Shown piece after piece: positions 36,321 to 49,114 of a stretch of DNA of 64,000 bases (positions within the stretch are counted from its first letter, which is position 1; each line of letters opens with the position of its first letter). The translations under genes were made by a program, and so were the position numbers. The notes below the pieces were generated by a model that saw nothing but the letters and a program-made list of their open reading frames with translations, made no database searches and was not told the origin of the DNA. Origin of the DNA: Elysia crispata (taxonomy: Eukaryota > Mollusca > Gastropoda > Plakobranchidae); NCBI GenBank assembly GCA_033675545.1, contig JAWDGP010003382.1, positions 151,001 through 215,000 of the forward strand, given 5' to 3'.

Positions 36321-38533
36321 GGTAAGTACAGTCTACAGTCTAAGTTAAAAGAAGATGGACAATCACTTGTTCCAGAATAATCTTATATTGAGAAAAGCCA
36401 AGGGGTCTGTAAAAAACTCCTGTCTACTCAAACAGAAACACTTAGGGACAAAGCTGTTATTTGTAAAGAATTATCACAACAGCTAGTTTGGACGCATGAG
36501 AAATGTAATGTTAAATCTGACAATGTAAAAAAAAAAGAAATGATTGAGAGCCACAGTGTCATATTTATTATGAAGCTAATATTATAATCTATTCGAATAG
36601 TTGAGGTCAGATTCTTTGACAAATGCATGTGAACTTTTAACCTCTTTGGCAAAAATGTAACCGTTACAAGGAAATAAGGACAGAATCAGCAGGGTATGAC
36701 AGATGAGTTCTAGGTATAAGTTATTTTGAGGGATCTGTGATTGACCTAATTGTGCTAGACAGTATGTTCTACTGTAAAAATTTTAAACCGAAGCAAATTT
36801 TCCTTAAAAAGGTTTTAATTTAATCCTAAAAAAAACCTGTGGTATTTGACAATTTAAAAAAAATGTTGCCATCCATAGCAAAATAAATGTTAGTGGTCTA
36901 AAACGAGAGGAGAAGTCTATCAAGGGAAAATATATCCTTGTATTGATAAAATTTATTCATTATACAATTTAAACATAAGATTCTTTGGGTTGAGTTATCT
37001 TGAACTTTTCCATCATAAAATACTGTACAGTATATACCAAAATCAGTGAAATTTTGCACAAAAAGGTGTACATGAAAACCGCATCTTGCCAGGTAAAATA
37101 GGATGAACAGCATAAATGACATACCTTGTAAGTCTAGATTAGGAGAAAGACATGGGAACATATCAATATTTCAATATTGGTACTGTTTACAGGTCAGGTA
37201 GAGGAAATATTAAACAAACATAATGTAACTTTAAAGCTGGAAATGGTTGTAGTTTTGTTAAACAAAGTAAATGAATGATGTGAAATGTACCACTATGTGT
37301 GTGTTGGATTTTTAACCACAATGAAAATTTTTGAACACTTGTTTAGAGACAGTTTCAAAATCACGGAAATGCAGGCATTGTTTAATAATATAAATATAAA
37401 ACTGAAATAAAGAGCAATAGATATTGGGCGCAGATACTTCTTTAGATACCAAGGTACATTGAGGTTTTTTTTTTTTTTTTGTTTGTAAAGTGATTAAAAA
37501 AACAGAACAATAAAGAATGCTTGTTTCCTTTTTAACCATTTGACATTGAATGACATTCAAAAAGTTGATGAAATTATCGGTGATCTAACAATCTGAAGCG
37601 AAAATTGATAGAACAAAAAACGATAGTTTTGAAGGTTAAAAAATTTGTCTCTTATATTACAGAGCAATAATACTTTGATGATCTAAGACTGATTTGATCT
37701 AACACTGGGACTTACTGTAAAACAAAAAGGTAAAACTGATATAAAAAAAAATCATTCGACAACTTAAAAAGGTCATTTCTTCTGGAAAGTTGACTTAGAA
37801 GATCACTCAATTAACCCATGAGAAATTCTTCAATAGTAAGATAAGTCAATCAATATATAAGCATTTATTGCTAAAGTGTAAACCATTTGAATGAAATTAA
37901 GTCAGAAATAAACATGAACATCAATAAACCACTCTGTACCTTCATTTTTAATCTGTCATAAATATTTAAGTTTGGTGCTGATTGTGAAAGATAAAGAGCT
38001 ATATCCCTCAGAAGACTGTCTTTACTTTCAAGCACTAACAACAATGAATCAAATTAAAACAAAATTATATAAACTTCCTTGTCCAAACCATATTTTACAT
38101 GGAAACAATGCGCTTTGTATTCAATATTGTGCTATCATTATGGCATGGAAGCTTATGTGTAAATCTGAGTAGCCATATAATTTAAGCTTGAGAAATTTAA
38201 ATTGCACTATGACTGCATAGTTACCAGTCTATGAATGAAGAATGAAAAATTCTAAGTCAAGAAAATCATTGAACTTAGAACAATGTCATTCTCAGCTCTC
38301 AAAGAGTTTTCTTACCTATATTTATTCATTTAAATGCATATACACTTAGTACTTGGACAAGATAACACAAATCAAGGCAGCATTTCATGATCAACATGAA
38401 CAGGAAGAAAAAAAATGAGAGCAACATAAATGTTCTTGCATTGCATTTTTCAGCATATGGAGCCAAATGCCAATGAAATGTTCAATGAACTAAAAAAAAA
38501 AGGAAAAAAAGAGGAGAGGTACAAATCAAAACA

Positions 38534-41500
38534 CTAGAGGCGTGTGATCACAATTGATGGAGAAATTTTGCGGTCTAAACCAACATGTGGGCTACTTAAA
38601 CTTTGAGGCAAATCATTCTTTGAGCTGGTATTGCTGCAGCCACCTGCGCTGCCGTCAACTAATGTGTCATCCTCATAGAAACTGTCAGTGCCTGTCTCCT
38701 CCATGCTCCTCCTCCTCTTGGATGGGTTCCCATTTATTGCAGCCAAATCCACTGCTGTCATATCTTGTGCACCACATTGATCTTGCTGAGCATTGCGACT
38801 GCCACAGAGATTCTTGGTGGCATTAAGACCAACTGACTTCTTACAAACCTGATATGAGGCTTGCAACAGGCTCTCCTTTTTGCCCTCTGGGCCATCTCCC
38901 CCATGTTGTTGGAGTTTCTTGGAAAGTTGTTTTGATCCACCACCTATGAAGTCCTCCAAAAGTGATCTTTGAACTTGACTTGGGTCAAGCTTTGACATTC
39001 TTAACAGCACAGACTCTTCCACGTCCTCTGATCTGTCCAGCTGTGAGATCCCAGCCAGGATCTTAGATAATGAAGCTTTTTCACTGTCAATGTGTTGCAG
39101 TATATTTGACATCCTCATAGTCTCATTGCCGAGGACACCCACACAGGATGTTTCAACATCCCCTGCACCAGCATTGCTAAGAGCCCTTTTTAAAAGAAGG
39201 GCCTGAACACAACAGTCTCTCCGAGTTTTCTCCCAAGTTGATGATTTGCTGCCAAATCCAAAATTCTTCTGAGAACCAGCAGCAGTTACATTCTGGTGTT
39301 TGGAAATTGCACCAGAATTGTTTCCACCTTGTAGTCCTGAGCTCTGTTGTCCTTGGCCAAGCTTTGAAAGAATATTCCCAAAACAGCCATTGTAGCCATG
39401 ACCATTTTCAATGGTCTCGTCATCACTGACACAAGAGGCTGGAAGCCCGGCCTCCTCATCCTCCACACAGCTTTTACTATCCTCCTGCTGTGGCTGTGTT
39501 GTCTGATGAGAAGTTACTTTTCTCCTGTAACCCAAACAGTCTGTTCTTGCACAAGCTTGCACTAACTCTCGTGCATTTCTTGGAAAAGAAGCACTTCTTC
39601 GCCGTTGCCTTCCCTCAAACTTTTCTACCTTCCAATTGTCATCTTTTGACTTTTCTTTACCTTTTCCATCGTCCGACTCTTTTTTGAAAGCCCCTTGAAA
39701 TTTCCTCAAATCTCTCTCAATCTGCACATCATCGGATTGGCTCTCCAAAGGAAAGTCCACAGTATCTCCACCACCATCACAACCATCACCTGTAATATCA
39801 GTACCTGTGGACCCTGACATGGCTTGGGTACCTTTGCCAACAGCAGGCCTTGACACAATGTTAGCCACTAGGGTTGTGTAACCACCAGTGCCAGGTATTT
39901 CTTTAAAGTCTGTCATAGTGATAACACTGTCTGGATTACTGCCTTGGCTGGCTCCTTCTCCTGATGATGTTACGACAACCATCTCAGAGCCTTCTGCTGT
40001 GTACTTGTTGACAAAAAAACCTCGCTCTTCTCTCTCCTCCTGAAGGCTGGCTCCTCGCGAAGAAAACTTTGTGGCCATGTCATCTTGATTCTTGCTCATT
40101 GATCTAGAGAGGAGAAGAATATGGAGGCATTCATGAAAAGGAAATTTATATCACTCATGTAAATCTATGTACAACATCTTGAGAAAATGTTACTTTTGAC
40201 CTCTCAGCAACATGAATGACAACAGTAGCTGACAAATTTACAATTAAAAAATTTCTGTTTTTTTTTTTTCTACTGTTTCCACATCTGTATCTGGGAGCTA
40301 CCCCTCACTGTGATACCTTTGGGATATCTGCATAATGTTTTTCCCAGCCTTAATTTTTACTTAGGTATTGCTCATATTTAATTGCAACTTTAATTTCTTG
40401 TGGTGCATCCAATATGTTTCATATTTTTTCAATTATAATTGTAAGTTTGTCATAGGTCTCAAAATATTTTCTTCATTGTATCTCTGCCTTTATGGCTGCA
40501 CCATAATCATTTTCTAAAGGCCTCGATGTCCACTCAGGTCTATTAATCCTACTTCAATCTGCTTTTTTTTTTAAAGTGCATGTTTCTCTATCATTGAACA
40601 TAAATAAATGTGATAACCCCCTAAGAGAGTGACATTTAAATTATGTGGCTTATACTGATTCTTTCTCCGATTAGGAGATAACAACTGAGCTTGTGTATCA
40701 TCAGCGCAGCATAATGCTTGGATTTTTATATAAAAAGCACCCACCCAAACACACCCACACACACAGTAAAATAAACATTCAACAGACCAAAAATGCACAA
40801 GATTCTCAATTTTTAATTTTCCATCAAAGGTTCAAGATGAACTCAAGAGATACTTTCCTAAACAAAACCTGAAATCAGCCAATTCTTTTTGTTATGATGC
40901 ATTTTCAAATGATCTCTGATCCTCCTATTTTTTTTGCATTAAAAAAAAATATTTCTCAAGCATGTAGTAGAACACAGACTGTGATACAGTCAAATTTGTT
41001 ATGAATTTTATGATAGAGAACTATGATTGTCATCTCATACATTATTATGCTTAAAATATCACCTTAAACTTTATCTCAATGGAAAAAGAAACAAACAGAA
41101 AATGATAAATCTTACTTGATGTGTCATCTCACACATTATCATACTTAAGATATCACCTTAAACTTTCTTATCTCAATGGAAAAAGAAATAAAACAGAAAA
41201 TGATAAATCTTACATAATACAAATCAAAGCAACAAAAACGGAGTTCTATAGTCTCTCTCTCTGCACTAACTTCACACAAAAATTGGAGAAAAAAAAATTA
41301 AAAAAAAAAAATCGAAAGGCATGTGGTTGGGAGGGATGATTCATTTTTTACCTGTGAACAATGACATGCACCTGTTGGGTGTCTACTCCTTCTACTGTTC
41401 CAGCCTCAGCGCCAACTGCTGAGCTTGCCTGCATTTCCTCTGTTGAAAGATTAAGATTCTTCAATAAAATACAAATGCTGCTGATGTTACTCTTCCTCCA

Positions 41501-41693
41501 ATCACCACCAACTTCTCATCCTCTTACCACTAGTACTTCTACTACAACTACAGCTACTGCTGCTGCTACTGCTACTACTACTACCACTATTACCACTACT
41601 ACTACTACTACTGCTGCTACTGCTACTACTACTACTACTGCTGCTGCTACTACTACCACTATTACCACAACTACTACTACTGCTGCTACTGCC

Positions 41694-41732
<39 letters not shown>

Positions 41733-44700
41733 ACTACTACTACTACTACTACTTATAAAAACACAAATAAGAAAGGACAAAAAGAGAAAGAGGAAGGGGA
41801 AGAAGAAGAAGAAGAAGAAGAAGAAGAAGAAGAAGAAGAAGAAGAAAGAGAAGAATGGGGTTACGGTACTACCGAAACCTTGGACTTAACTTTAAGAGAT
41901 CTGTCATAGCCACTGACTGCCTGCAGCTACGAGAAACTTCAAAGATATATTTACAAAATTTGTCTCTTTATCCTCTTATGATGTATGATTGTGTGGTCTT
42001 ACAATAACAAATGCTGGCTTCATTGCCCATCCTCATCCCTCTCACTCTCTTGTTTATACAGTAATTCACTATGCATGAAAGAAATACCTAGGCAGGTGCT
42101 CAGATCCATTCAAGGGAAAAAAGATAAAAGGGAAATATTTTACATCGGCAGCGCAAAAACTATGAGATAAATTAGATCATAGCTTTTTAATTTTCGGAAC
42201 GAACATTAGAAAATCAGAAAAAAATTGTGATGAAGGCAAAGAGAAGTGAATCAATAACAAATGTACAAACATGGATCTATTCTGTAGTAGCATTTGGCAG
42301 AAAATGTACAGGAACATTGAAAAAAAAAACTCACGAAAGAAAACCTGCTCATCTATAGGATGCCTAAAGCCAAAAAATGGGGACATCAAAATGGAACAAG
42401 AAAAAACCCATAAAAGAACTTTTTGAACACCACATAAAGGATTAAAATGTAATGAAGTGCTGATCCACTTATCATGAAAGATAAAACCAGCAAAGCAACA
42501 GGCCCAGAGAGTATATCAGAAGCACTTGAAGACTTTGGAATTGATAAGATTGCAATATTACTCAACAAAATCTGTGCCACAGGCCAGATTGCACCAGACA
42601 TCTCCAAATCTATATTTATCGCATTCCCAAAGAAACTTGGGGCAACAGAGTGTGAATTTCATAGAATGGTAGGTTTTATGAGTCATTTCAAAAAAATATC
42701 TTTAAGAATCACCATGATGCGAGTCCAAAACAAAATCAAATAAGAAATAGCTGAGGAACTGTGTCACTTTGAAGAGAAAAAAGTGCAACAAATGCAATCT
42801 ACAATAGAACAAACTCATGGAAAAAAAGGAGGCAAGTAAATAAAGAACAAAAGAGAAAAATATGAAACATTGCATTCAAAGAATAAGATGTATTCCTATC
42901 TGTAAACAGGTGGCATTTAATAGGATACTGACCTGACTCCGATCTCCACAGAGGTCTCAGAGCAGCTTCTCTCGCTACCATGTTAGTAAAGAGGTAGTTA
43001 TCACAGTTCAGCATTTCCACCAAAGCTGCTTTTCGTGCTTCATACATCTTACGCTGTCGCTTACGTTTTATGCGTTTCCGCAAGCGGAAGATACCATATC
43101 CAGGGACAATGACAACACTGGCTCCCACAAGACCAGCCCCTAATGCTAGTCCAAGGGCTGCAAGTATGATGCCACCACCAAGACATGCCGCTGGTAGAAA
43201 GGGAGAGAGAGAATCATTGTGCCTTTTAAAGTGAAAATGAAAGATAGGGTTAGTGAAACGCTGTGAGGTTTCCTTTTGTAATGCACCCAAGGTCCAATAA
43301 AACAGACAGCATAGGTTTTATCATTTCTTGTTCCTGCTTAAGAGTGATCTTTTTAACATTGATCATCATCCTCTGGTATGGAGTAAAGAATTTCTCAATA
43401 AATTGCACAGAGTAGTGATCTTTATCCTAATAAAAAAAAAAAGAAAACTACATTGCGCACTTGAGTTTAAGTGTTTGGAAAACAAATGAGTCACTTCTCT
43501 ATGGTCACCTGTGGGACACATAAACTTCATTATAAAGAATAAAAAACAAGTCAAATCAGAAATCACACCAGCTAATCAAATACAAATATAATGAAAATGT
43601 ACATAAGATAAGTTTTTTTTGTTTTTTTTTTAAATTCTGCCAAAGCCTGATAACAATGCAGTCTCCATATGGTTGATGAAGTTTAAAATACCCACCATTT
43701 CAGATTAAAGAGCTGCTTATGTAGAAACAACTACAGACACTGCTTATGACTTTAAATAGAATCAAATTAATCACACAAAAAAAAACTTGACTTTTTTTGC
43801 TTTCCCACATCAAACAGTTCGATGGGTCAACAGGTTGAATATCAAAATGGTGTTTAAGCCTGACGTGGTTTTGGGCTTGAGCCAAAGTACAGCAACAGCT
43901 TTTATTCTAATAGTGTGAAATGTTTCATGCAAGGCTATAATTTTAACCTTTTAGTAATATCACATAAAAGATCACCTGATATGACTTGATATAAGAACTC
44001 AGCAAAGCTGTTGCCAAGTGGCTTGAATATTAATGGAAAAATCTAGGGTTATTAGACCAAATTCAAAACAACAACCTAATTAACCAGAGCAACTTTCATA
44101 GAAAGGTGGTTGATAATGATATATAACTTTATAAAGCTGAAATTTAATATTAAACAAAATCTACAATGAATCAAAGTTGAAGGCTTACCAAAAGAATATC
44201 CCTTTCAGATACAAACTCATACCATATAAAAATGCATGAAAATTAATTACAATTATAATGCAAAAACCTTGACTGCTTACCAAAACTCGCTCCTCGAATA
44301 AGCCTTCTAAGAACTGGTCTGTTAGGCATGAACCTGTATTTGCAACCAAATATGGAAAAATCGCTGAGATGGTTTCCAAAGTACTTTGTCCTTATGTAGC
44401 GACCACCACAACGATAGCAAAAGTCAGTTTTGCAATGAGAGCACCTCATATGATCACAGCCATGAGCTTTTTGTATGTAAATCTGTAACACAAATACAAG
44501 ATACATTCTTATACAACAGCGGTAATTAAACTGATGGCAATATCATACCTCCCATGATATAACTCACATATATCAAGTGAGACAAGCCAAACCTTTCGCA
44601 TCCCTTCAGACAAAAACATGAGCTTTTCAAAAAATCTAAAAGCATCACTTGAAAATATTAATTGTCCAAATATAGAATTTACAAGAGCAGAGTAGCATGC

Positions 44701-45718
44701 TGCACAAATTAAAGCCTAATAGCTCTGAAAGAAGACATGTATGTCAAAAGCCAATTTTTTTTTTTTAACAGATGACTTATGTACATCTACATATCAGAAT
44801 CTATATATCACTGATAATTCAATATGCCTCAGTTGAAACCTTTCCCTTGTTTACCAAAGAAACAATGTACAGCTTCAAATATACCTTTTCAAATAATTAT
44901 TTGCAGCATTCAAATAATTTCAAGTGATTACATAACAAAGACTCTAATTGTCTCACCTTACACTTTGGGCACTTTTGGGCATTGAACTGGCCGTAACTCC
45001 ACTCTTTAGCCCATTTACGCACCATGCCATCACCCTTGCGATACTCCTTGCAGGTGAGACCTGTGTGATAGGGTGCTTGGCAAAGGAAGCACCATACAAA
45101 CTTGCACTGGGGACAGCAAATCTGCAATCCATGGCGAAGTTTGCGTTTGCTTTTCTTCAGTTCTTTTGGATCAATTGAGTAGATAGTACCACAGCAAGGA
45201 CACGTCTTACTGGTGGGATCTGCGTTAGCATCTGTGAAAAACTTGATGAATTTTCTCTGCATCTCTGGACTGAGACTCTCTTGAATACGATCATGGTGCA
45301 ATAATGTACGACAGTTGCTACCAGGACACTGAATCTGAAATTGCCCCTCGCTGACTTTGGTGTTAATATATGTTGTCATGCAGTCATCGCAGAAGTACAA
45401 TTTACAGCAGCTACGACGCACATGTGCAATGCCTAGGCAAATTTCACACTCAAAAGACTCTGATGGATCCGTTTCTGATTGCAGATCTGACTCTCCACTT
45501 ATTTGGGGAAGAGGTGCCTCAAAGTAAACACTATTTATAAAACGTGCCCATTCTGCATCAAGTTCTTCATAGAATTCATAAAATTCTTCATTACCTTCTG
45601 CCACTTGGCTCTGACTGGACTCACTGCTAGTAACTGATTCATGGTCTTCTGCACCCAGTGGTATAAAAACTGTATCCACTGTATTAGGGAGATCCATCTC
45701 ACTATGTTTTGTCGACAT
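38534..45718 (-). CDS. RNF217: RNF217-type RBR (RING-IBR-RING) E3 ubiquitin ligase, membrane-anchored
   Basis: Five minus-strand exons join in phase: 45718-44957, 44482-44281, 43190-42933, 41439-41352 and 40103-38534 (stop), giving 959 residues. RING1 starts at CEICLG (residue 91) and runs to CPGSNC (136); the IBR covers about 160-223 (CPCCG...CCPQCKFVWCFLC...HTGLTC); RING2 runs from CPKCK (250) through GCDHMRCSHCKTDFCYRC. Cys263 in HGCDHM is the expected thioester cysteine. IFGCKYRFMPNRPVLRRLIRG matches human RNF217 closely. A Gly/Ala/Val-rich membrane segment (about 324-355) follows, then a basic stretch (RLRKRIKRKRQRK). The last exon adds about 520 Ser/Gly/Asp-rich residues that I do not recognise. 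RBR ligases pass ubiquitin through the RING2 cysteine; mammalian RNF217 targets ferroportin. A 5' UTR intron is possible, since TATCACAG lies just before the start. Confidence 0.93.
41031..41217. repeat. Direct duplication of about 94 bp in RNF217 intron 4
   Basis: TCATCTCATACATTATTATGC and TCATCTCACACATTATCATAC open two adjacent units, both continuing TATCACCTTAAACTTT and ending AAAATGATAAATCTTAC. Identity is high with a few substitutions and short indels. Confidence 0.85.
41530..41751. repeat. Mixed (ACT/ACC/GCT)n trinucleotide repeat in RNF217 intron 3
   Basis: About 220 bp of ACT, GCT and ACC triplets, including a run of about ten pure GCT/CTG units near 41700-41732. It lies about 90 bp upstream, in the sense of RNF217 transcription, of the exon 4 acceptor (41439). 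Poly-Thr/Ala or poly-Ser frames here are not genes. Confidence 0.95.
41799..41845. repeat. (GAA)n repeat in RNF217 intron 3
   Basis: About 15 GAA units on the + strand (TTC in the RNF217 transcript), 50 bp beyond the ACT/GCT array and in the same intron. Confidence 0.95.
42455..42820 (+). mobile_element. LINE relic: N-terminal part of a reverse transcriptase, in RNF217 intron 3
   Basis: The + strand encodes KATGPESISEALEDFGIDKI, then LLNKICATGQIAPDISKSIF and AFPKKLGATECEFHR. This is the start of the RT domain in non-LTR retrotransposons of the kind annotated as endonuclease-reverse transcriptase. The frame continues to about 42743 and frameshifted remnants (AEELCHFEEKK) follow. The RT active site is absent. 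It is antisense to RNF217. Confidence 0.8.
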
Positions 45719-47149
45719 ACAAAAATTCCTGTGATATTCACTTTTGAGTTATATATTGTCAATTACTTTCAAAACTACCTACTCAGGTCCAGAGTATGAA
45801 GAAAAGAGGATAAAAATTTACTTTTTCTTGATTCCAAAGAAAAATAAGTCCATAACTGAATCATAGAAATTATTTTTTAACTATTTCAACAAGTTTGAAT
45901 CACAAGACCAAATAGACTCATGTGTCAACTTTAAAGTTTCATGGCACTTTGAAGCTTGTTTGAGTACAGCCCACATAAAGATTTTTGAAACAAGACTTTC
46001 AAACTCCTTTATACTTCTACTGCCCAACACCATGGCCATTATATCCATAGAGATGTGATATGTTTGATGAGTTCTGCACTTTTTTGTGACAGTCACAATG
46101 GCTGGAATTAGATTGGATAACATATCAATGATTCAATCTGTTTGATCAAAGCTTGTTCCAAAGAAGAGAGAGAAACGTTACCTGCAAAGAGTTAGAAGAA
46201 AAAAAAAAGTATTACTTAAGTTATAATTTTTCAGGACTGATAAAATCTCCTATTTGAGCCACAGTGATAATTTTCAAACAATTAAAAGAATACCTACTGG
46301 AACTGAGTGAGATAAATGGGTCATGATCCCCAACTTCGTGAAAACACTAGACAAATATCAATTCCAAACATTGATTTAAAGTAAAGTAGTAAAATATAAA
46401 ACAGTTTACCACACATCTGAATACACCATAAAATCTTTCAACAATTACAGCTGCTATCAAAAACATTATTCAAATTCATGTATATTCAAAACATGAGAAA
46501 TAATAATTATTTATTTCTCATGAAGAATGACTTAATACCCAGTCCACAGGTAGTCCTTATGTGTAGCATGATAGAAATCTGAACTTTAAATAAAATTTGA
46601 GACAATTACTCCTGTTTTTTTTTCTAGTAGTTGCCATGAACCATCTAAATCGGCAGCATTTGGGAGATCCTCTAAGCAAATATTATATGTGGACTGAATT
46701 ATTGAAGGACATACTTGCCTTATTTGTTACAGGATTAATTCTAAAGCCTCTTTAGAATAAAAGATTATAGATCATTAATGGAACACTGACTGAAGTTCCA
46801 ACCCATCCAGATGTAAACTTTATTATCCCTAACGCATGAGATTAATGTTTTTTGGCGTAATTGACTTGTTGTAGGAGTTATTTGGTTTGCCTCTGACCAT
46901 ACATCAGGGCTGGATTTCGAAGAACACTGGGAGTATGACATACATTCATACTGTTAAGTGGAACAGACCTAGAATCTTCTGTACCCTTATTCCAGGACCA
47001 TGTTCCAAAGATAGATCTAGATTCTCACTAATCTACTTCTATTTAGGCTATAATGTATCCTGGCCTCAGAGCACAACAAGTTGCTTGTCACTGAAAAATG
47101 CCCTTGATGCCATAAACTTCTTATAAAATTCACAATTCTTTATAACTGC

Positions 47150-47660
47150 AGATCTAGAAAGATAACTGGTAAGATATTCTCTCTAGAATATAGAAATAAT
47201 AAAGAACAACTCCAGTTAGATCTAACTAAACAAATTGAGCATTCTTTGGCTTTATATAGATTTGTATATCTAGACCTATCGATTACTATCTAGATCTAGA
47301 TCTAGACTACTAGTCTAGATCTAGATCTATCTAGATTTGATACATTTTCTGAAGCTTTTAGAATTCAAACAGAACAGAGGGTCCTGAAACTGTCCTTTTT
47401 CTATCTCCGTCAGCAAATCTACAAATTTATATAATTTCCAGATCTTTAATAGCTAATCTGACATCTACTTTTGATCTAGAATCTAGATCTAGATTCTAGA
47501 ACTAAACATGATTATGATAAATAGATCTAGAATCTAGAATCTAGATATTTCTTAACTGTTTTAGCCCACACGAGAGTGGCTAGAAAGTAGAATCTGAATG
47601 GAAATCTAAATCATTGATGGGCCTAGATCTAGATCTAGGTCTATGCAGATTTGTTTGTAA
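47150..47660. repeat. TCTAGATC simple-repeat patches upstream of RNF217
   Basis: Clusters of AGATCTAGATCTAGA occur at about 47285-47335, 47475-47550 and 47622-47642, the same 6-mer family as 11220-11960 and 54300-54560. Confidence 0.7.
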
Positions 47661-49114
47661 ACTCTAATCTAATCTAGATGATACGGTAACCGATGACACT
47701 AACACAGTCGGGAATGACTTGTACTGTAAGAACCTGGGTTAAGCTAGAAATTAGAAAAAGTCTCGGTCAACCACGGAGGTCAAATTCACTTGTTTAAAAC
47801 AATTAATTTGCTGAATAATCACTATTTAATCGAATCTACATTTAGTTCTATACAAAATCTACATGATTAGATCAGCAACCAAAGATCTTGATAAAGAATG
47901 CTCTGCGTTTAGCTCTGAGCATACGATGTTGGCATTCTTCTTCCTTAGATCCTTGTTTCATCAACAACAAACACAGATCACTAACATTTCTAAAAATAGA
48001 AATGATGATAACTAATATAAACGAATTTGATTGGCAGACTTTATGGACAAGAAAAAGGGCAAAGGTTATTTGAGTTGTCCAACAACTGGAAAATGGCAGC
48101 CATCCATAATTGCAGATCAGTAAATTCGATGTAATGTAATTGTCTTATATAAATGCAATGAAATAATCAAATTCAAAAATATAATACTTAGGGGGTTCAT
48201 CGTTTGTATAGACCAAGTTGCAAAAATAGCTTTCGGATAAAAAAAATAGAAAGTTTTTGGCACAAATTAGGTCTACAGCGGTTGGGTTTGAAACCTATTG
48301 TGTGTTTCTATTGATATAAAACTATGTAAGAAACAATGCTCTTTTTAATTCACAGGTTCACATCTAATAGATATTGCAAATCTTTGGCAAAAACATTGGG
48401 GTTTGATCCTTTATAGCGGACACGCTCTATGTGCTGAAAAAAGAGAATGCCATGGACTTAAAATTTGCCTATTCAAACATCTACATTTTTATTCATTCAC
48501 AAAGATTTCATCCAACAAAGTAAACATTTCAGATAAAGAGATGAACAAGAAAAACAACTTAAAGTTGTGATTACATTTTGACATTAGTAATTATTAAGAA
48601 TAATAGTTAATCCAAGAATGCCTGAAACCTTAAGCCATTCCTGGAAATGCCCGATCAAAATAGGAAGTACCTGGGAATGACCAAATTTTCAGGTATTTCC
48701 TGAGAATGGTTAGTTTCCGGGTTTGACTGTTACATAAGCATACATTTAGGGCGGTTATCTTAAGTTCATGGATTATGTCAAAGAGCCGCACATATTACAA
48801 CAGACACAAAACAGAATCATGGCTGTAACTGTTTTGTTGATTGTTTGTTTTTTAAGAAAGAATGACGCTATTGAATCAGGGAGATAATTTTTATTTAATC
48901 GATATTCAGTAAAGAGTACAAATTGAGTGAAAAAAAAAATTCCACGGCATTTGATCATTTAAAACAAAATTTGACAAACATAATTGTAAGAAAATGTGTA
49001 GAGATGAACTGCATGAAGACAAATCAATAGGTGACCATGGTGATTATATGATGACGCTGGATTCAAGGTCGCTTGGCGAAGTTACGTACCAAGGACAGGC
49101 TCCAAACTCAGACC

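Larger units (their letters stand above)
27884..38533. other. Convergent intergenic region between KICS2 and RNF217
   Basis: About 10.6 kb with no exon that I can support. It holds the KICS2 3' UTR (array to about 28760, AATAAA at 29016), a LINE relic (31660-31905), long AT-rich stretches, a small perfect palindrome (34310-34329), a pyrimidine-rich tract (36100-36320) and presumably a long RNF217 3' UTR on the right. Scattered open frames of 60-110 codons are AT-rich and resemble nothing. Confidence 0.5.

Noticed and set aside
36131-36325. Hydrophobic 64-codon open frame
   Set aside because: It is the Leu/Phe/Ser-rich translation of a pyrimidine tract.
41361-41909. 182-codon open frame rich in Thr/Ala and Glu
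   Set aside because: It is generated by trinucleotide repeats in an RNF217 intron and also overlaps exon 4 on the other strand; no domain is present.
43700-43885. Minus-strand open frame within RNF217 intron 2
   Set aside because: No splice sites joining it to the gene in phase and no similarity. The exon 2 to exon 3 junction is already in phase without it.
48050-48115. GGAAAATGGCAGCC as a possible start codon or YY1-type promoter motif for RNF217
   Set aside because: A single degenerate match with no following open frame or splice donor that I could support.
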